A stretch of DNA of 64,000 bases from contig CM051455.1 of NCBI GenBank assembly GCA_028274465.1, positions 106,018,942 through 106,082,941 on the forward strand. The letters run 5' to 3'. Both the position numbers and the translations under genes were made by a program. Positions 55,094 through 64,000 of the stretch are shown here, piece after piece. The DNA comes from Plantago ovata (lineage: Eukaryota; Streptophyta; Magnoliopsida; Lamiales; Plantaginaceae). Every line of letters begins with the position of its first letter. The stretch's first letter is position 1. The notes beneath the pieces were generated by a model. It ran no database searches and had not been told where the DNA came from. It worked only from the letters and a program-made list of their open reading frames with translations.

Positions 55094-57940
55094 GCTCAAA
55101 AGGAGACCACTGAAGTGGTACTCATCACTGAAGATCAGCAAGTAAGTTCTGAAGAACTTTACTTGAGCTTCAAGAGGACAACTTTGTCAAGAGTTGCTAA
55201 ATCCGTCAGCAACTGGCAAAGATATAGGAGAATGGACTTCTCAGATCTTCACCTTCATCTCTCAAATGAGAAAAATAGATCTTCACTATTAAAGCTTGAA
55301 ACATTTGTCCACTCCATCCTTCCTGAAGAAATGACATATTCTCAGCAAATGAGCTCAAATCTGATTGCTCAAATCAGAGAGAATATGAAGGCCAAATTTA
55401 AGAGTGCCTCTCCAGCTGAACAAGCTGTGATGCTCAAAGGTCTTTTTGTTCCTGTGGTGGCTGATCCCCACAAATTAACTGAGGAAGAGGAAGTGACAAG
55501 TGTTGCTTTGTACAAGCATGTTGAGCTAGTCATTCTGACAGATGATGAAGAAGAAGAAGAAGATGAGAACATTCCCACTGATCCCAGTGATGATGAAGGG
55601 AAAGATTCTAAGGACAAGAAGGATGACGATGATGACAATCAAGGTCCAAGTCCTGGTGCTGGTGGATTGAAGTTAACAGCTGCTGAAAATAATCCCTCTG
55701 ACAATCAGCAAGCTGAACAACAACAATCTCAGCAAGAATCTCAACCTCCTCCTGCTGATGCTGAAAATCAAGCACCTGTGCAAGGTGCTGATACTGAAGA
55801 AGAATACGCCAGAAAAAGAGCTGCCTTGAAAAATGGCAAGAGTCCAGTTTCTGATGCCAAGGTTACTGAAGAAAACCTTGAAGACGAGGATGAAGAAGAT
55901 GAAGATTACCAACGAGCTCTACAAAATAGTCTCGTGATCCATGCAAGGCATACGCAGGATCTGGAAATTGGTGAATCTTCAAGACCAAAATCTAAGGAAG
56001 TTCCATCCCTTCCACTTACTACTGGCGAAACTCCAGTTATTGAGTCTCAAACGTTGCCTTCAGCAACTACTCAATCAAAACTAACTACCTGCGAAACTCC
56101 AGTAATTGAGCCTCAAACTCAATTGAAACAACTATCTACTGGTGAAACTCCAGTCGTTGAGTCTGAAGTGTTGCCATCAGCAACCACTCAACAAAAAGGA
56201 AGTGAAGCTACTGACAAAGGCTCAAAAGTTTCTCAACTTGATGAATCTGGGGATGATGACGACTTGTCAGTAAATGAAGATGAACAATCCAAGAAAGACC
56301 CAAAAGTCGTTCAGATTCCTCCTCCTAATTATCTCACTTATGAAGGAGATTCATTAAGAGCCGAGTTGCTTTTACGAGATGATCAGTTTGCTACTGAAAT
56401 TAAGGCTCACTCCTTAACACCTCATTTAGTGCCGTTCCCAAGAGTTGAGGAGTTTACTCCCAGAATTTTAGCACTAAAGCAAGTCCATGATGCCTGCAAA
56501 GCTGAAGATGAGGCATTGCTTGCTGAGAGCCCACTTGACATTGGAAAGATATTGGCTACAGTGCTGAGACGCACTACAACGTTAACTATAGCTCAGAAAG
56601 ACATCAGTCTTTATCACAAGAGCTATGAAGAAGATGTAAGTCAAGCTCTCTTGCTAGCAAAGAATGCTCTTGTCAAAGCTCAGAATATTATGGATGAGAA
56701 GGCCGCAACAGAGAAAAGACATGAAGAGAACATGATGAATATTCAAAAAGAGTTAGCAACAATGAACTCTGACCAACAAGAAATCATCATGAAGTATAAC
56801 AGTCTCAACACTCTTGCTGAAAATTGCAATGAGTTTTATTCTCTGCACATCACTCCGATGTTGCAATCCATGTCTAAGGGGGAAAAGAAGACTAGAAAAA
56901 GCAATCAAACCCCTCCTACTCCTACTGATGATGCGCCACTTCCATTAGAACCTCTTGCTGAAAGAGAGCAAAGTTCTAAAAGACAAGCAGAAACTGAGTT
57001 AAATTCAGCAAGTACCAAAAAGAGAAAAACCGCTGCTGAAACTCAAGATTTCTGTCACACTGAAAGTCATCACAATCTGAATGAAGATGATGAAGAAGAT
57101 GATGACAATCAAACAATAGCTCAAGCCATAAGAGCTAGACCCTTAACAGCCATAACTCCGTCTGGCCATTCAAGGCATTTTTCGTCTGACTCTTCAGCAA
57201 GAGATCAAGACAATGCTAAATCAAGAAGAAGAAGGCAAAGACAGGAAGAGAAAAGGCTGGCCAGCATTTCTATTGGCTCCGGCATTGAATATACAAATAC
57301 CAGCAATGATGACACCACTCAGAATGTGATCAAAAACATTCATGGTTGCTGGATCTTAAAGCTGGAAGACTTGCTGGTAAATGAGTTCTTTCCTACAGCC
57401 ATTTTGAATCAAATGTTCAAATGGATTGAACTCAAGGTCCAAAGAAATCAAAGGGAAGAATCTCTCCCAAGAAATGTTGATGGGAAATGGTTGAATCTAG
57501 AGGTCCATGTAAGAAGAGTTGCCATAGGTAAGACATACAAGCAAGAACCAGATTTGATAAAACCACCTGGCATTGCTTACTATGCTGACCCGATAACAAA
57601 GAAACCTAAGAAGAAACTTGGATTGATTCCTTATGAGTACTTCTATCTCACTGCTAAGGATCAAGAAGAAGATCTTATCTGGTTAAGAAAGATTAATCCG
57701 AGAAACATTTCAGATACACAGCTTCTCCATGCAAGCAATTGGGGCATGCATTTGTGGGTAATTAACTACATGGAAATGAATGCTGAAAAGCATCATCACA
57801 CTGCCTGCAAAAATGCAAGAATTCTTCAACTACAAGTCCGTAGGCTTCTGGAAAACTACGAGAAGAATTGTGTTGAATTCACTGCACTTGCTGAGAAGAG
57901 TGTAAGAGAGATTTTGAGAAAATCCTCTGAAAGATCTTAA
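55094..57940 (+). CDS. Copia-B extra gene, exon 4
   Basis: This is open from the intron 3 acceptor (A-Q-K-E-T-T-E-V-V) to the stop at 57938-57940, 948 codons. In order there is a conserved N-terminal part (FKRTTLSRVAKSVSNWQRYRRMDFSDLHLHLS), acidic runs (DDEEEEEDENIP, KDDDDDNQG) and three copies of a TTGETPVIES-like repeat at about 56020-56200. A probable coiled coil (KNALVKAQNIMDEKAATEKRHEENMM) and basic nuclear-signal-like clusters (STKKRKTA, KSRRRRQRQEEKR) follow. The globular C-terminus contains GCWILKLEDLLVNEFFP, KPPGIAYYADPITKKPKKKLG and WGMHLWVINYMEMNAEKHHH. There is no gag, protease or pol motif and no membrane segment. It is the best preserved coding region here, which suggests recent constraint. 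Confidence 0.75.
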   Translation, partial: AQKETTEVVLITEDQQVSSEELYLSFKRTTLSRVAKSVSNWQRYRRMDFSDLHLHLSNEKNRSSLLKLETFVHSILPEEMTYSQQMSSNLIAQIRENMKAKFKSASPAEQAVMLKGLFVPVVADPHKLTEEEEVTSVALYKHVELVILTDDEEEEEDENIPTDPSDDEGKDSKDKKDDDDDNQGPSPGAGGLKLTAAENNPSDNQQAEQQQSQQESQPPPADAENQAPVQGADTEEEYARKRAALKNGKSPVSDAKVTEENLEDEDEEDEDYQRALQNSLVIHARHTQDLEIGESSRPKSKEVPSLPLTTGETPVIESQTLPSATTQSKLTTCETPVIEPQTQLKQLSTGETPVVESEVLPSATTQQKGSEATDKGSKVSQLDESGDDDDLSVNEDEQSKKDPKVVQIPPPNYLTYEGDSLRAELLLRDDQFATEIKAHSLTPHLVPFPRVEEFTPRILALKQVHDACKAEDEALLAESPLDIGKILATVLRRTTTLTIAQKDISLYHKSYEEDVSQALLLAKNALVKAQNIMDEKAATEKRHEENMMNIQKELATMNSDQQEIIMKYNSLNTLAENCNEFYSLHITPMLQSMSKGEKKTRKSNQTPPTPTDDAPLPLEPLAEREQSSKRQAETELNSASTKKRKTAAETQDFCHTESHHNLNEDDEEDDDNQTIAQAIRARPLTAITPSGHSRHFSSDSSARDQDNAKSRRRRQRQEEKRLASISIGSGIEYTNTSNDDTTQNVIKNIHGCWILKLEDLLVNEFFPTAILNQMFKWIELKVQRNQREESLPRNVDGKWLNLEVHVRRVAIGKTYKQEPDLIKPPGIAYYADPITKKPKKKLGLIPYEYFYLTAKDQEEDLIWLRKINPRNISDTQLLHASNWGMHLWVINYMEMNAEKHHHTACKNARILQLQVRRLLENYEKNCVEFTALAEKSVREILRKSSERS

Positions 57941-58173
57941 GTCCCTGCTAAAGTTTTTGTTTGCTGATTCCTAGTTATCTATGCTTTCTTGTAAACTTCG
58001 GAATGATAACTTTCAGCAATGAATTCTTTTAGACTCTTATTGGTTTTGATTATGCAACTTACTTATGCTTACTGTTTATTTATTCAAGTTTGCTTGCATT
58101 AATCATCTGATTTATTCAACATCAGAAACCTCTAAAAGGGTAACAATTAATTTAGCCATGGATTGCTAACATC

Positions 58174-58186
58174 AAAAAGGGGGAAA
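58174..58186 (+). other. Copia-B polypurine tract
   Basis: AAAAAGGGGGAAA lies two bases before the 3' LTR. Similar AAGGGGGAA tracts occur at 52167 and about 56876, upstream of and inside the extra gene. Between the gene end (57940) and this tract is 230 bp of AT-rich sequence without a frame. Confidence 0.88.
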
Positions 58187-58188
58187 TT

Positions 58189-59895
58189 TGTTAGGAAACT
58201 TGTGATTTTGATGAGCAATTAACCATGCTAAATTAAGAACAGTCCAGTAACTAGTACTCTTAAAGTCCATAGGAATTTAGAATTTTAAGGACATTGTAAA
58301 AGAGGAACGTTTGTTGATGACTTAGTTAGGTGTTAGATAAGTTATTTCTTTTGTGTATGACGTATTTTATTTTCTGAGAAGAAAATATCTTATTGACACA
58401 ATTGCGTATGATGTATTTTAATTTCTGAAAAGAAAATATCTTATTGATGCTTAACTTTAATGAATCTTATTTTCTGAAAAGAAAAAGACCTATTGAAGCA
58501 TTTGCTGAAGATATATTTTGTTTATCACAAACAAATTATTGAAGCAAATAAGAAACCGGTCAGAATCTTGAAGACTTTTTGAAGATCTGAAGACTTGAGG
58601 AATTCGAAGATTTGAAGACTTGAAGATTGCTGAAGACTGGTAAGGCACGTGTTGCTCAGAAAGTGGAATTTTCAGCAACAGCATTGCATAAGTGAAAATC
58701 TGAAAGACAGAGTAGGTTGTGCTTGCTGAAACTGAGACTGACCACTTGCTGATGGAACATATGTGACCTCTTGCTGAATGTACGTGAATTTGCGCTCCAA
58801 TGTTACTGTTTGAATTCTATTCAAATGTGCATTTAATGCAAAGCTTACACGCGAAGGACATGGAGACTAGAAGACAAGCAAAGGACCCTGCTGAAAGTAC
58901 AAAAGCAAGATAGTGACATGTTAAGGAACAAAAGCCTTAGGATTTGAAATTCAAACGGCTCCTTACTTACACTATAAATAGAGGTCATCCGACAAAGAGT
59001 TGAAGTGTGTCAACAACGTGATCAAACTCTCACTTGTGCTTAAAAACTCACAAACCTTCAAACACTCTTACTGCCATTGATCCGTTCCAAGACTTAAAGC
59101 TTGAAAACGCTACTTGTGAAGAAGTAGAACAAACTTGGCTAAGAAATTAGTTAAGTGTTCTTTCTTTCGAACAAGAACAAGTCTTGACACCAGAAACAAT
59201 CAAACTTGTTTACTGCAAAGTATTCCAAGTTGTGTTTCTTAGATTACTTGTTGTAACTGAATAAGTTATAATTAAGTCATCTCACCCCAAAACTCTCTAA
59301 CTGAAAATACACCCTTTTAGGCGTGATATTCAGGGGGAACTTAATCGAGCAAGGTTTTGCTGATTAAAAGTACCAAGTTTGGTGGAGAACAAGGTTGAGT
59401 TCTCTAGTTTAGGTTGGAGACAAAGCAAGTGTGCTAAGCAAGTGTGCTTTGGTTTCTGTTGAATCGCTTTAGATAGGAGATTGTAAGGAACCTCAATCAT
59501 ATCTTAGTGGATTCAGTCCTAGAAAGGACAAAGTGGATTAGTTGAGAGATTACGCCACTCTCAGATACCACTATAAAAGCGTTTGTGTGATTTACTTACT
59601 GCATTTAGCTTTCAACAAATTAGATCTGTTTGTACACAGTCACTCACTTCACTTGCTGAAACCTTTACTTGCTGAAAGAGCACTTATTGTTTCAAAGACT
59701 TCCGCTCTCTGAGTTTAAGTATCAGCAAATCAAGCTACTTTAAAGTAACTTACGCTTGCTGAGAAAGTTAAGTATCAGCAACCTCATTACAGAAAAGTAA
59801 TAAGTACTTGCTGAGAAAGTTTTAAACGACAAAAGTTTGAAAAGACTATTCACCCCCCCCCTCTAGTCTTTTCTTGTTGTTTAAATGGACCAACA
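58189..59895 (+). repeat. Copia-B 3' LTR
   Basis: This 1,707-bp copy of 45931-47620 differs by about 1-2% and by small duplications, such as AGCAAGTGTGCTA at about 59425-59445. The C run is 9 long here. Confidence 0.92.
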
Positions 59896-59900
59896 AGAAG

Positions 59901-60148
59901 ATTTTAGACGAAGACGCCCCCTGGAGGTAGGGGGCGCACCGCCCAGCGTGGGGGGCGAATAGCCCCCCACAGGCAACACGCTGGGGGCGACTCGGCCCGC
60001 CCCAGGCGAACCGCCCAGGGCCGGGGGCGAATCGCCCCCCTGCTCCAGGGAGCTGGACGACCCCAGCTCCCATGTTCCGACACCTGACGTTGATTCTCTC
60101 GATCCTAAACCTCTCCAAACAGATTCTACTGAGGAACCTGAGTACGAA
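59901..60148 (+). pseudogene. Athila-C gag C-terminus
   Basis: This continues gag after Copia-B. A GC-rich stretch of GGGGGCGAATCGCCCCC-type palindromes (about 59925-60045) encodes the WGANRP-like repeat region and contains a TAG at about 59970. DDPSSHVPTPDVDSLD follows, then a TAA at 60149-60151 just before VNLLLRGG. Confidence 0.75.
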
Positions 60149-60151
60149 TAA

Positions 60152-61063
60152 GTGAATCTACTACTCCGTGGAGGAAAGAAGACCAAAATTCCTAACTTCG
60201 TGCGTCCTAAACATATTAAATCTTCTGAGACTAACAATGCAGGACCAAGCACAGAACAAGAAGTTAGTGAAAGTTCCAAAGAACCTCAAGAGAAGGATGA
60301 TGAACCAAGACCATCTGAAGAAGATGCGGTTGATGATGAGGTCGAAGGGGGCACTCCTAATCCGGCGGTACTTCACAAATCTTCTAATCCATATGTGCCC
60401 CCGAAACCACATGTGCCATTCCCAAGTCGGATCAGGCCAGCCAAGAAAGATATTCAAGTGTCACCTCTATGCCAACGCCTCTCAAAAGTTGAAGTTAATG
60501 TGCCTGTCTTGGAGTTAATCCAAAACATTCTGGCTTATACGAAATTGTTTCGTGAGATGAAGAACAACAAAAGGGTTACTTCAAGAAAGGAAGTTAATGA
60601 GGTTGAGACAGGGAATTCAATTGCCGAGTTACCTGTGAAGAAAATAGATCCTGGAAGTTTCATCATCAACATCTCTTTGGGGAATGGTCGAACCACCAAG
60701 GCTATGCTGGACTTGGGGGCTAGCATTAACTTAATGCCCTATTCAGTATACAAGGCCTTAGATATCGGTGAATTGATACCAACTGATATGGTTGTCCAAA
60801 TGGCGGACCAAAGCGTGAAGAGGCCAGTTGGGATAATAGAAGATATCCTTGTGAAAGTGGACAAATTGATAATTCCAGCTGATTTTGTGGTAGTGAAGTC
60901 TGCAGACGAGGGAAAGAGCCATATTCGCGAACACGTGGTACTACTTGGGAGACCATTCATGGCAACTACCAACACGTGCCTTGAACTCAAAGGCAAGAAG
61001 ATCTCTATGGAGGTAATGGGTGAGAAAATTCAATTGGTAGGTTGCAATGCGGGAGGTAAATAA
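60152..61063 (+). pseudogene. Athila-C protease region
   Basis: The frame runs VNLLLRGGKKTKIPNFVRPK, then an acidic Ser-rich stretch (EVSESSKEPQEKDDEPRPSEED), PYVPPKPHVPFPSRI, KVEVNVPVLELIQ, and a retropepsin-like domain with MLDLGASINLMP and VVLLGRPFMATT. It ends at a TAA at about 61061-61063 because of a frame change after GCNAGGK. The following segment ([16 protein letters not shown]) continues in a different frame. The upstream stop at 60149 separates it from gag. Confidence 0.85.
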
Positions 61064-62961
61064 AGATGGTATGGATGAGTTAAATTTCGTTGACTGCGTT
61101 AATTCTATACTTTCTAAATTTCCTCATCACCGTGATAATATTGAACCTCTTGAGGAGGCACTAACCATGCAGGTTGAGATGTGTTACATGTCCGAAGAAG
61201 CAAGGGAATTAGTTGAAATGATGGATAGTACCCCAGAAATTCCCGTAGGAGAAGAAGTGGTTGAACCCTTGGATGAAGAAGAGGAAGAAAGCAAATTTCC
61301 TAAAGAGCCTAGCTTAGAATTGAAGCCTCTCCCTGCACACCTCAAGTATGTCTACTTAGGAGAGAATCAGAAAAAGACTGTGATAGTCTCCTCACATCTT
61401 TCCAGCGATGAAGAAAGTAGGCTAGTTGAAATTTTGAGAGAAAATTCTGCATCTATAGGATCGGGGATTAGTGATATCAAGGGAATTAGCCCTACTCGGT
61501 GTGTGCACAACATCACTCTAGAACAAGATGCCAAACCCGTTAAGCAACCTCAGCGTAGGATAAATCCGCCCATGCAAGAGGTGGTAAAGAAAGAACTAAT
61601 TAAGTTGCTAGATGCCGATATGATTTACCCCATTCCTGATAGTCGATGGGTGAGCCCTGTTCATGTAGTTCTTAAAAAATCAGGGGTCACGGTAAAAGAG
61701 AATGAGAAGGGAGAGTTAGTACCGATTAGGAAAACCACTGGATGGCGGTTGTGCATTGATTATAGAAGATTAAATGCCGCCACTAAGAAATACCACTTCC
61801 CTTTGTCATTTATAGATGACATACTATACCGCCTTGCGGGGCGGAAATTCTATTGTTTTCTTGATGGCTTGTTAGGTTTCTACCAGATCTCGATTGCACC
61901 GGAGGATCAAGAGAATACGAAATTCACTTGCCCATTCGGGACGTTTGCCTATAGGAGGATGCCGTTTGGTCTATGTAACGCCCCCGCCACTTTCCAAAGG
62001 TGCATGCTTTCTGTTTTCTCTGATATGGTAACTAAGTTTGTTGAAGTTTTCATGGATGATTTTTCTCTTTTTGGTGATTCGTTTGATGAATACTTGCATA
62101 GATTAGATCTTGTTTTGAAAAGATGCATTGAATGCAATCTTACTTTAAGATGGGAGAAAAGTCATTACATGGTTAGGGAAGGCATTGTTCTAGGACATGT
62201 AGTTTCTGAAAGAGGTATTGAGGTAGACAATGCTAAGATCGAAATCATTCAAAAACTTCCCCCACCTACTTGTGTGAAAGAATTGCAGTCTTTTCGTCAT
62301 GTAGGGTTTCATAGGAGGTTTATTAAGGATTTTTCGAAAATTGCTAAACCTTTAAGTAGCTTGCTTGCAAAAGATATGGTTTTCCATTTTTCTGATGAGT
62401 GCCTAGTTGCTTTTAATACCCTTAAGGAAAAGCTTGTTTCTGCTTCCATTGTTGTGCCACCAGATTGGAATCTTCCTTTTGAGATTATGTGTGATGCTTC
62501 GAATTTTGCTATGGGTGTTGTTTTATGCCAAAAAGTTGATAAGCAGTATCGTGTGATTTATTATGTTAGTAAGACTCTAGACTCCGCTCAAGTTAATTAT
62601 ACAACTACTAAAAAGGAATTTTTAGCTGTTGTTTTTGCTTTACAAAAGTTTAGGTCTTATTTGATTGGTCATCTAGTGAATGTCCATACTGATCATGCTG
62701 CTTCGAGACATTTAATAGCTAAGCAAGATTCTAAGCCTAGATTAATCCGTTGGGTCTTATTGCTACAAGATTTTGATTTGACCATAGTGGATGGAGTTGG
62801 TAAGGAGAATTTGGTAGCTGATCATTTGTCTAGAATACCAAATATCCCTGTTGATTCGATTCCTATTAATGAGGATCTCCCCGATGAGCACTTGATGAAG
62901 GTTAATGAAGAGCCATGGTATGCTGATATTGTGAACTATTTGGCTATGGGTATTTACCCAA
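61064..62961 (+). pseudogene. Athila-C reverse transcriptase, RNase H and start of integrase
   Basis: This is one open frame without stops. It has the acidic linker ([11 protein letters not shown]), RT with the intact catalytic box [10 protein letters not shown] at about 62050-62079, RNase H ([34 protein letters not shown]) and the first residues of the integrase region ([15 protein letters not shown]). One or two codons are missing in the [13 protein letters not shown] segment (about 62285-62300), compared with [14 protein letters not shown] in Athila-1. The frame appears to continue to 63044, but everything past 62961 is LTR of element D. Confidence 0.88.
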
Positions 62962-64000
62962 TGATGAGCGTTGTCAAGGTCAATCAAATAAATTTGTTAT
63001 TTAGCCAAAAGCAATCCATAACTACAACGAAAACCGTAGTGTAGTAGTAGAATGACTCGAGTGTCGTTCTCTCAGGACTATAACTAGCTTAATCTATTTA
63101 ACAAGAGAATATAAAACAACAGATAAATAGCAATAGGGGTTTTCTAGCAGATAATGGAGATTGGTGATAATATGGTCCTTCTTAACATAATGGGTCAATA
63201 ATCATGCATAAATTTCTCGGTCTTGCATAGAGATCTTTGAATCAATCTTGTGTCCTGTTGCAAGTATTAAGCACTACGAAGATAATTTGGTCTGACTAGT
63301 CAACAACGATTGTCCTAATGTGTTCCGTAATTATTCAACACTACGAAGATAATTGGTCTGATGGTCAACTAGTGTCCATGCGTGCATAATAATCAATACA
63401 ACATACCGGAATTTTGGTTGCAACTGATCAACGAAATAAAACAATGACACGGAGTATCTTCCCTCGCTAAGAATTCACATACTACCACCAATGATAAGTT
63501 TAGCTACTCATAATAGGCATGCAATCAATAGCAATCATAGAAGAAAACATATTGAAAGAAGAATAAAATAAGTAGATAAAAACTGTAAGATACAAAGTTA
63601 CAGAAGGTTGTCAATCTCCGGTTGATTGCGATCCTACGCGCTCCAATCTGCTATGAAAAAGTATCCCCTAAGCTATGGAACTCCTAGGACATGCCCCGGG
63701 AAGTTCCTACCTAAATCTATAGATAGAGGTGAGAAAGTAGGCTTGGAAAGATCTGATTTTCGGAGAAAACTTGAGCTCTATATATAGGCCCGAAATTACT
63801 CCGGGGCGGTTCGCCCCCTGACTCCGGCGGTTCGCCCCCAGTATTTCGCGGAATTTCTGCGTTTTTCGACGCGGATTTGGATTTCTTCACCTTTTCGGAC
63901 TCGGTTTATGACTTCTAGTAGCCTTCTAACCTCCAGATTCAGCCCCTAGACTCCAAATCCTATCCGGAAACCTTCAGATACTCCAAATAGGCTTCTGGAA
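62962..64000 (-). repeat. Element D: Athila LTR, cut by the window edge
   Basis: It starts TGATGAGCG and runs parallel to the Athila-2 LTRs over its whole visible length, with about 5-8% differences and a short deletion near 63455. GGGGCGGTTCGCCCC palindromes (about 63803-63840) lie beside CTATATATAGG (63778-63788). Its orientation is minus. Whether it is a solo LTR or the 3' end of a full element cannot be told here. Confidence 0.88.

Larger units (their letters stand above)
45931..59895 (+). mobile_element. Copia-B: SIRE/Maximus-like Copia element with an extra spliced gene
   Basis: Complete from LTR to LTR at 13,965 bp, flanked by AGAAG (45926-45930 and 59896-59900). In order it has the LTR, initiator-Met primer site, a gag remnant, protease, integrase, RT, RNase H, a motif array, an internal promoter, a long extra gene, polypurine tract and LTR. 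Relative to Copia-A it lacks about 1.75 kb covering gag up to and including the CCHC knuckle. The LTRs differ by roughly 1-2%. Pol has several frameshifts, but the 3' gene is intact. The word TTGCTGA/TCAGCAA pervades the whole element. Confidence 0.92.
43643..64000 (+). mobile_element. Athila-C: plus-strand Athila element, split by Copia-B and element D
   Basis: The 5' LTR is 43643-44835, followed by a tRNA-Asp primer site, gag, the Copia-B insertion, protease, RT and RNase H to 62961. There the LTR of another element interrupts the start of integrase. The right part of Athila-C lies outside the window, so its own target duplication cannot be checked. Its LTR subtype matches the solo LTR split at 16448-28537. 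Confidence 0.88.

Noticed and set aside
52658..57940. An envelope-type gene
   Set aside because: Some SIRE-like elements are described with envelope-like ORFs, but I see no signal peptide, membrane segment or cleavage-site pattern. Basic nuclear-signal-like clusters argue against it.
61047..63044. A single pol frame extending to 63044
   Set aside because: The part after 62961 reads into the LTR of element D. The real Athila-C sequence ends at 62961 in this window.

Overview
This window is plant nuclear DNA, most likely from a eudicot with a large, repeat-rich genome. I recognise no ordinary host gene. Every part I can assign belongs to LTR retrotransposons inserted into one another, and most boundaries are fixed by 5-bp target-site duplications (TSDs) read directly from the sequence. 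The plant origin follows from the element types: Athila-like Ty3 elements with tRNA-Asp primer sites, a chromodomain Ty3 element, a Cassandra-type TRIM with 5S rRNA-like LTRs, and very long SIRE/Maximus-like Copia elements.

Layout. The oldest visible layer is the 5' end of an unassigned element F (+; LTR piece 40878-41955, primer site, leader to 43642). Copia-A (-; 40877 down past base 1) sits in the LTR of F, and Athila-C (+; 43643 to past the right edge) sits in its leader. Copia-A is split three times. The first split is by Athila-1 (763-11564, TSD GCGTA), which itself carries a solo LTR (3842-5155, TSD AGTAC). The second is by a solo Athila LTR (16448-28537, TSD CTTCT), into which a composite of Cassandra (16913-17603) plus a giant inverted-repeat chromovirus (17607-27792) has landed with one shared TSD, GCTAC. 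The third is by a plus-strand solo LTR (32093-38995, TSD GTTCG) that contains a young gag-only Athila-2 (32482-37973, TSD GCAGC). Athila-C is split by Copia-B (45931-59895, TSD AGAAG) and by the LTR of another minus-strand Athila element, D (62962 to the edge).

The most unusual biology lies in the two Copia elements. Downstream of RNase H each carries a further long gene with its own TATA box. In both copies the gene is interrupted at equivalent places by three short GT-AG, phase-0 introns of 75, 72 and 75 nt. In Copia-B the two long open frames (52658-55018 and 55094-57940) join in frame if the last intron is removed, giving a predicted protein of about 1,700 residues with no match to gag or pol. 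The whole Copia element, LTRs included, is also flooded with the word TTGCTGA/TCAGCAA: about 85 copies by eye in 14 kb, against fewer than two expected.

The second notable structure is the 10.2-kb chromovirus palindrome. Its two pol segments are both 2,491 bp long and meet head to head across a 26-bp spacer. Its left end is joined to Cassandra through what looks like an unprocessed cDNA end. Most gag and pol frames in the window carry stops, frameshifts or insertions, so the elements here are largely defective. The 3' gene of Copia-B is the longest intact coding region.
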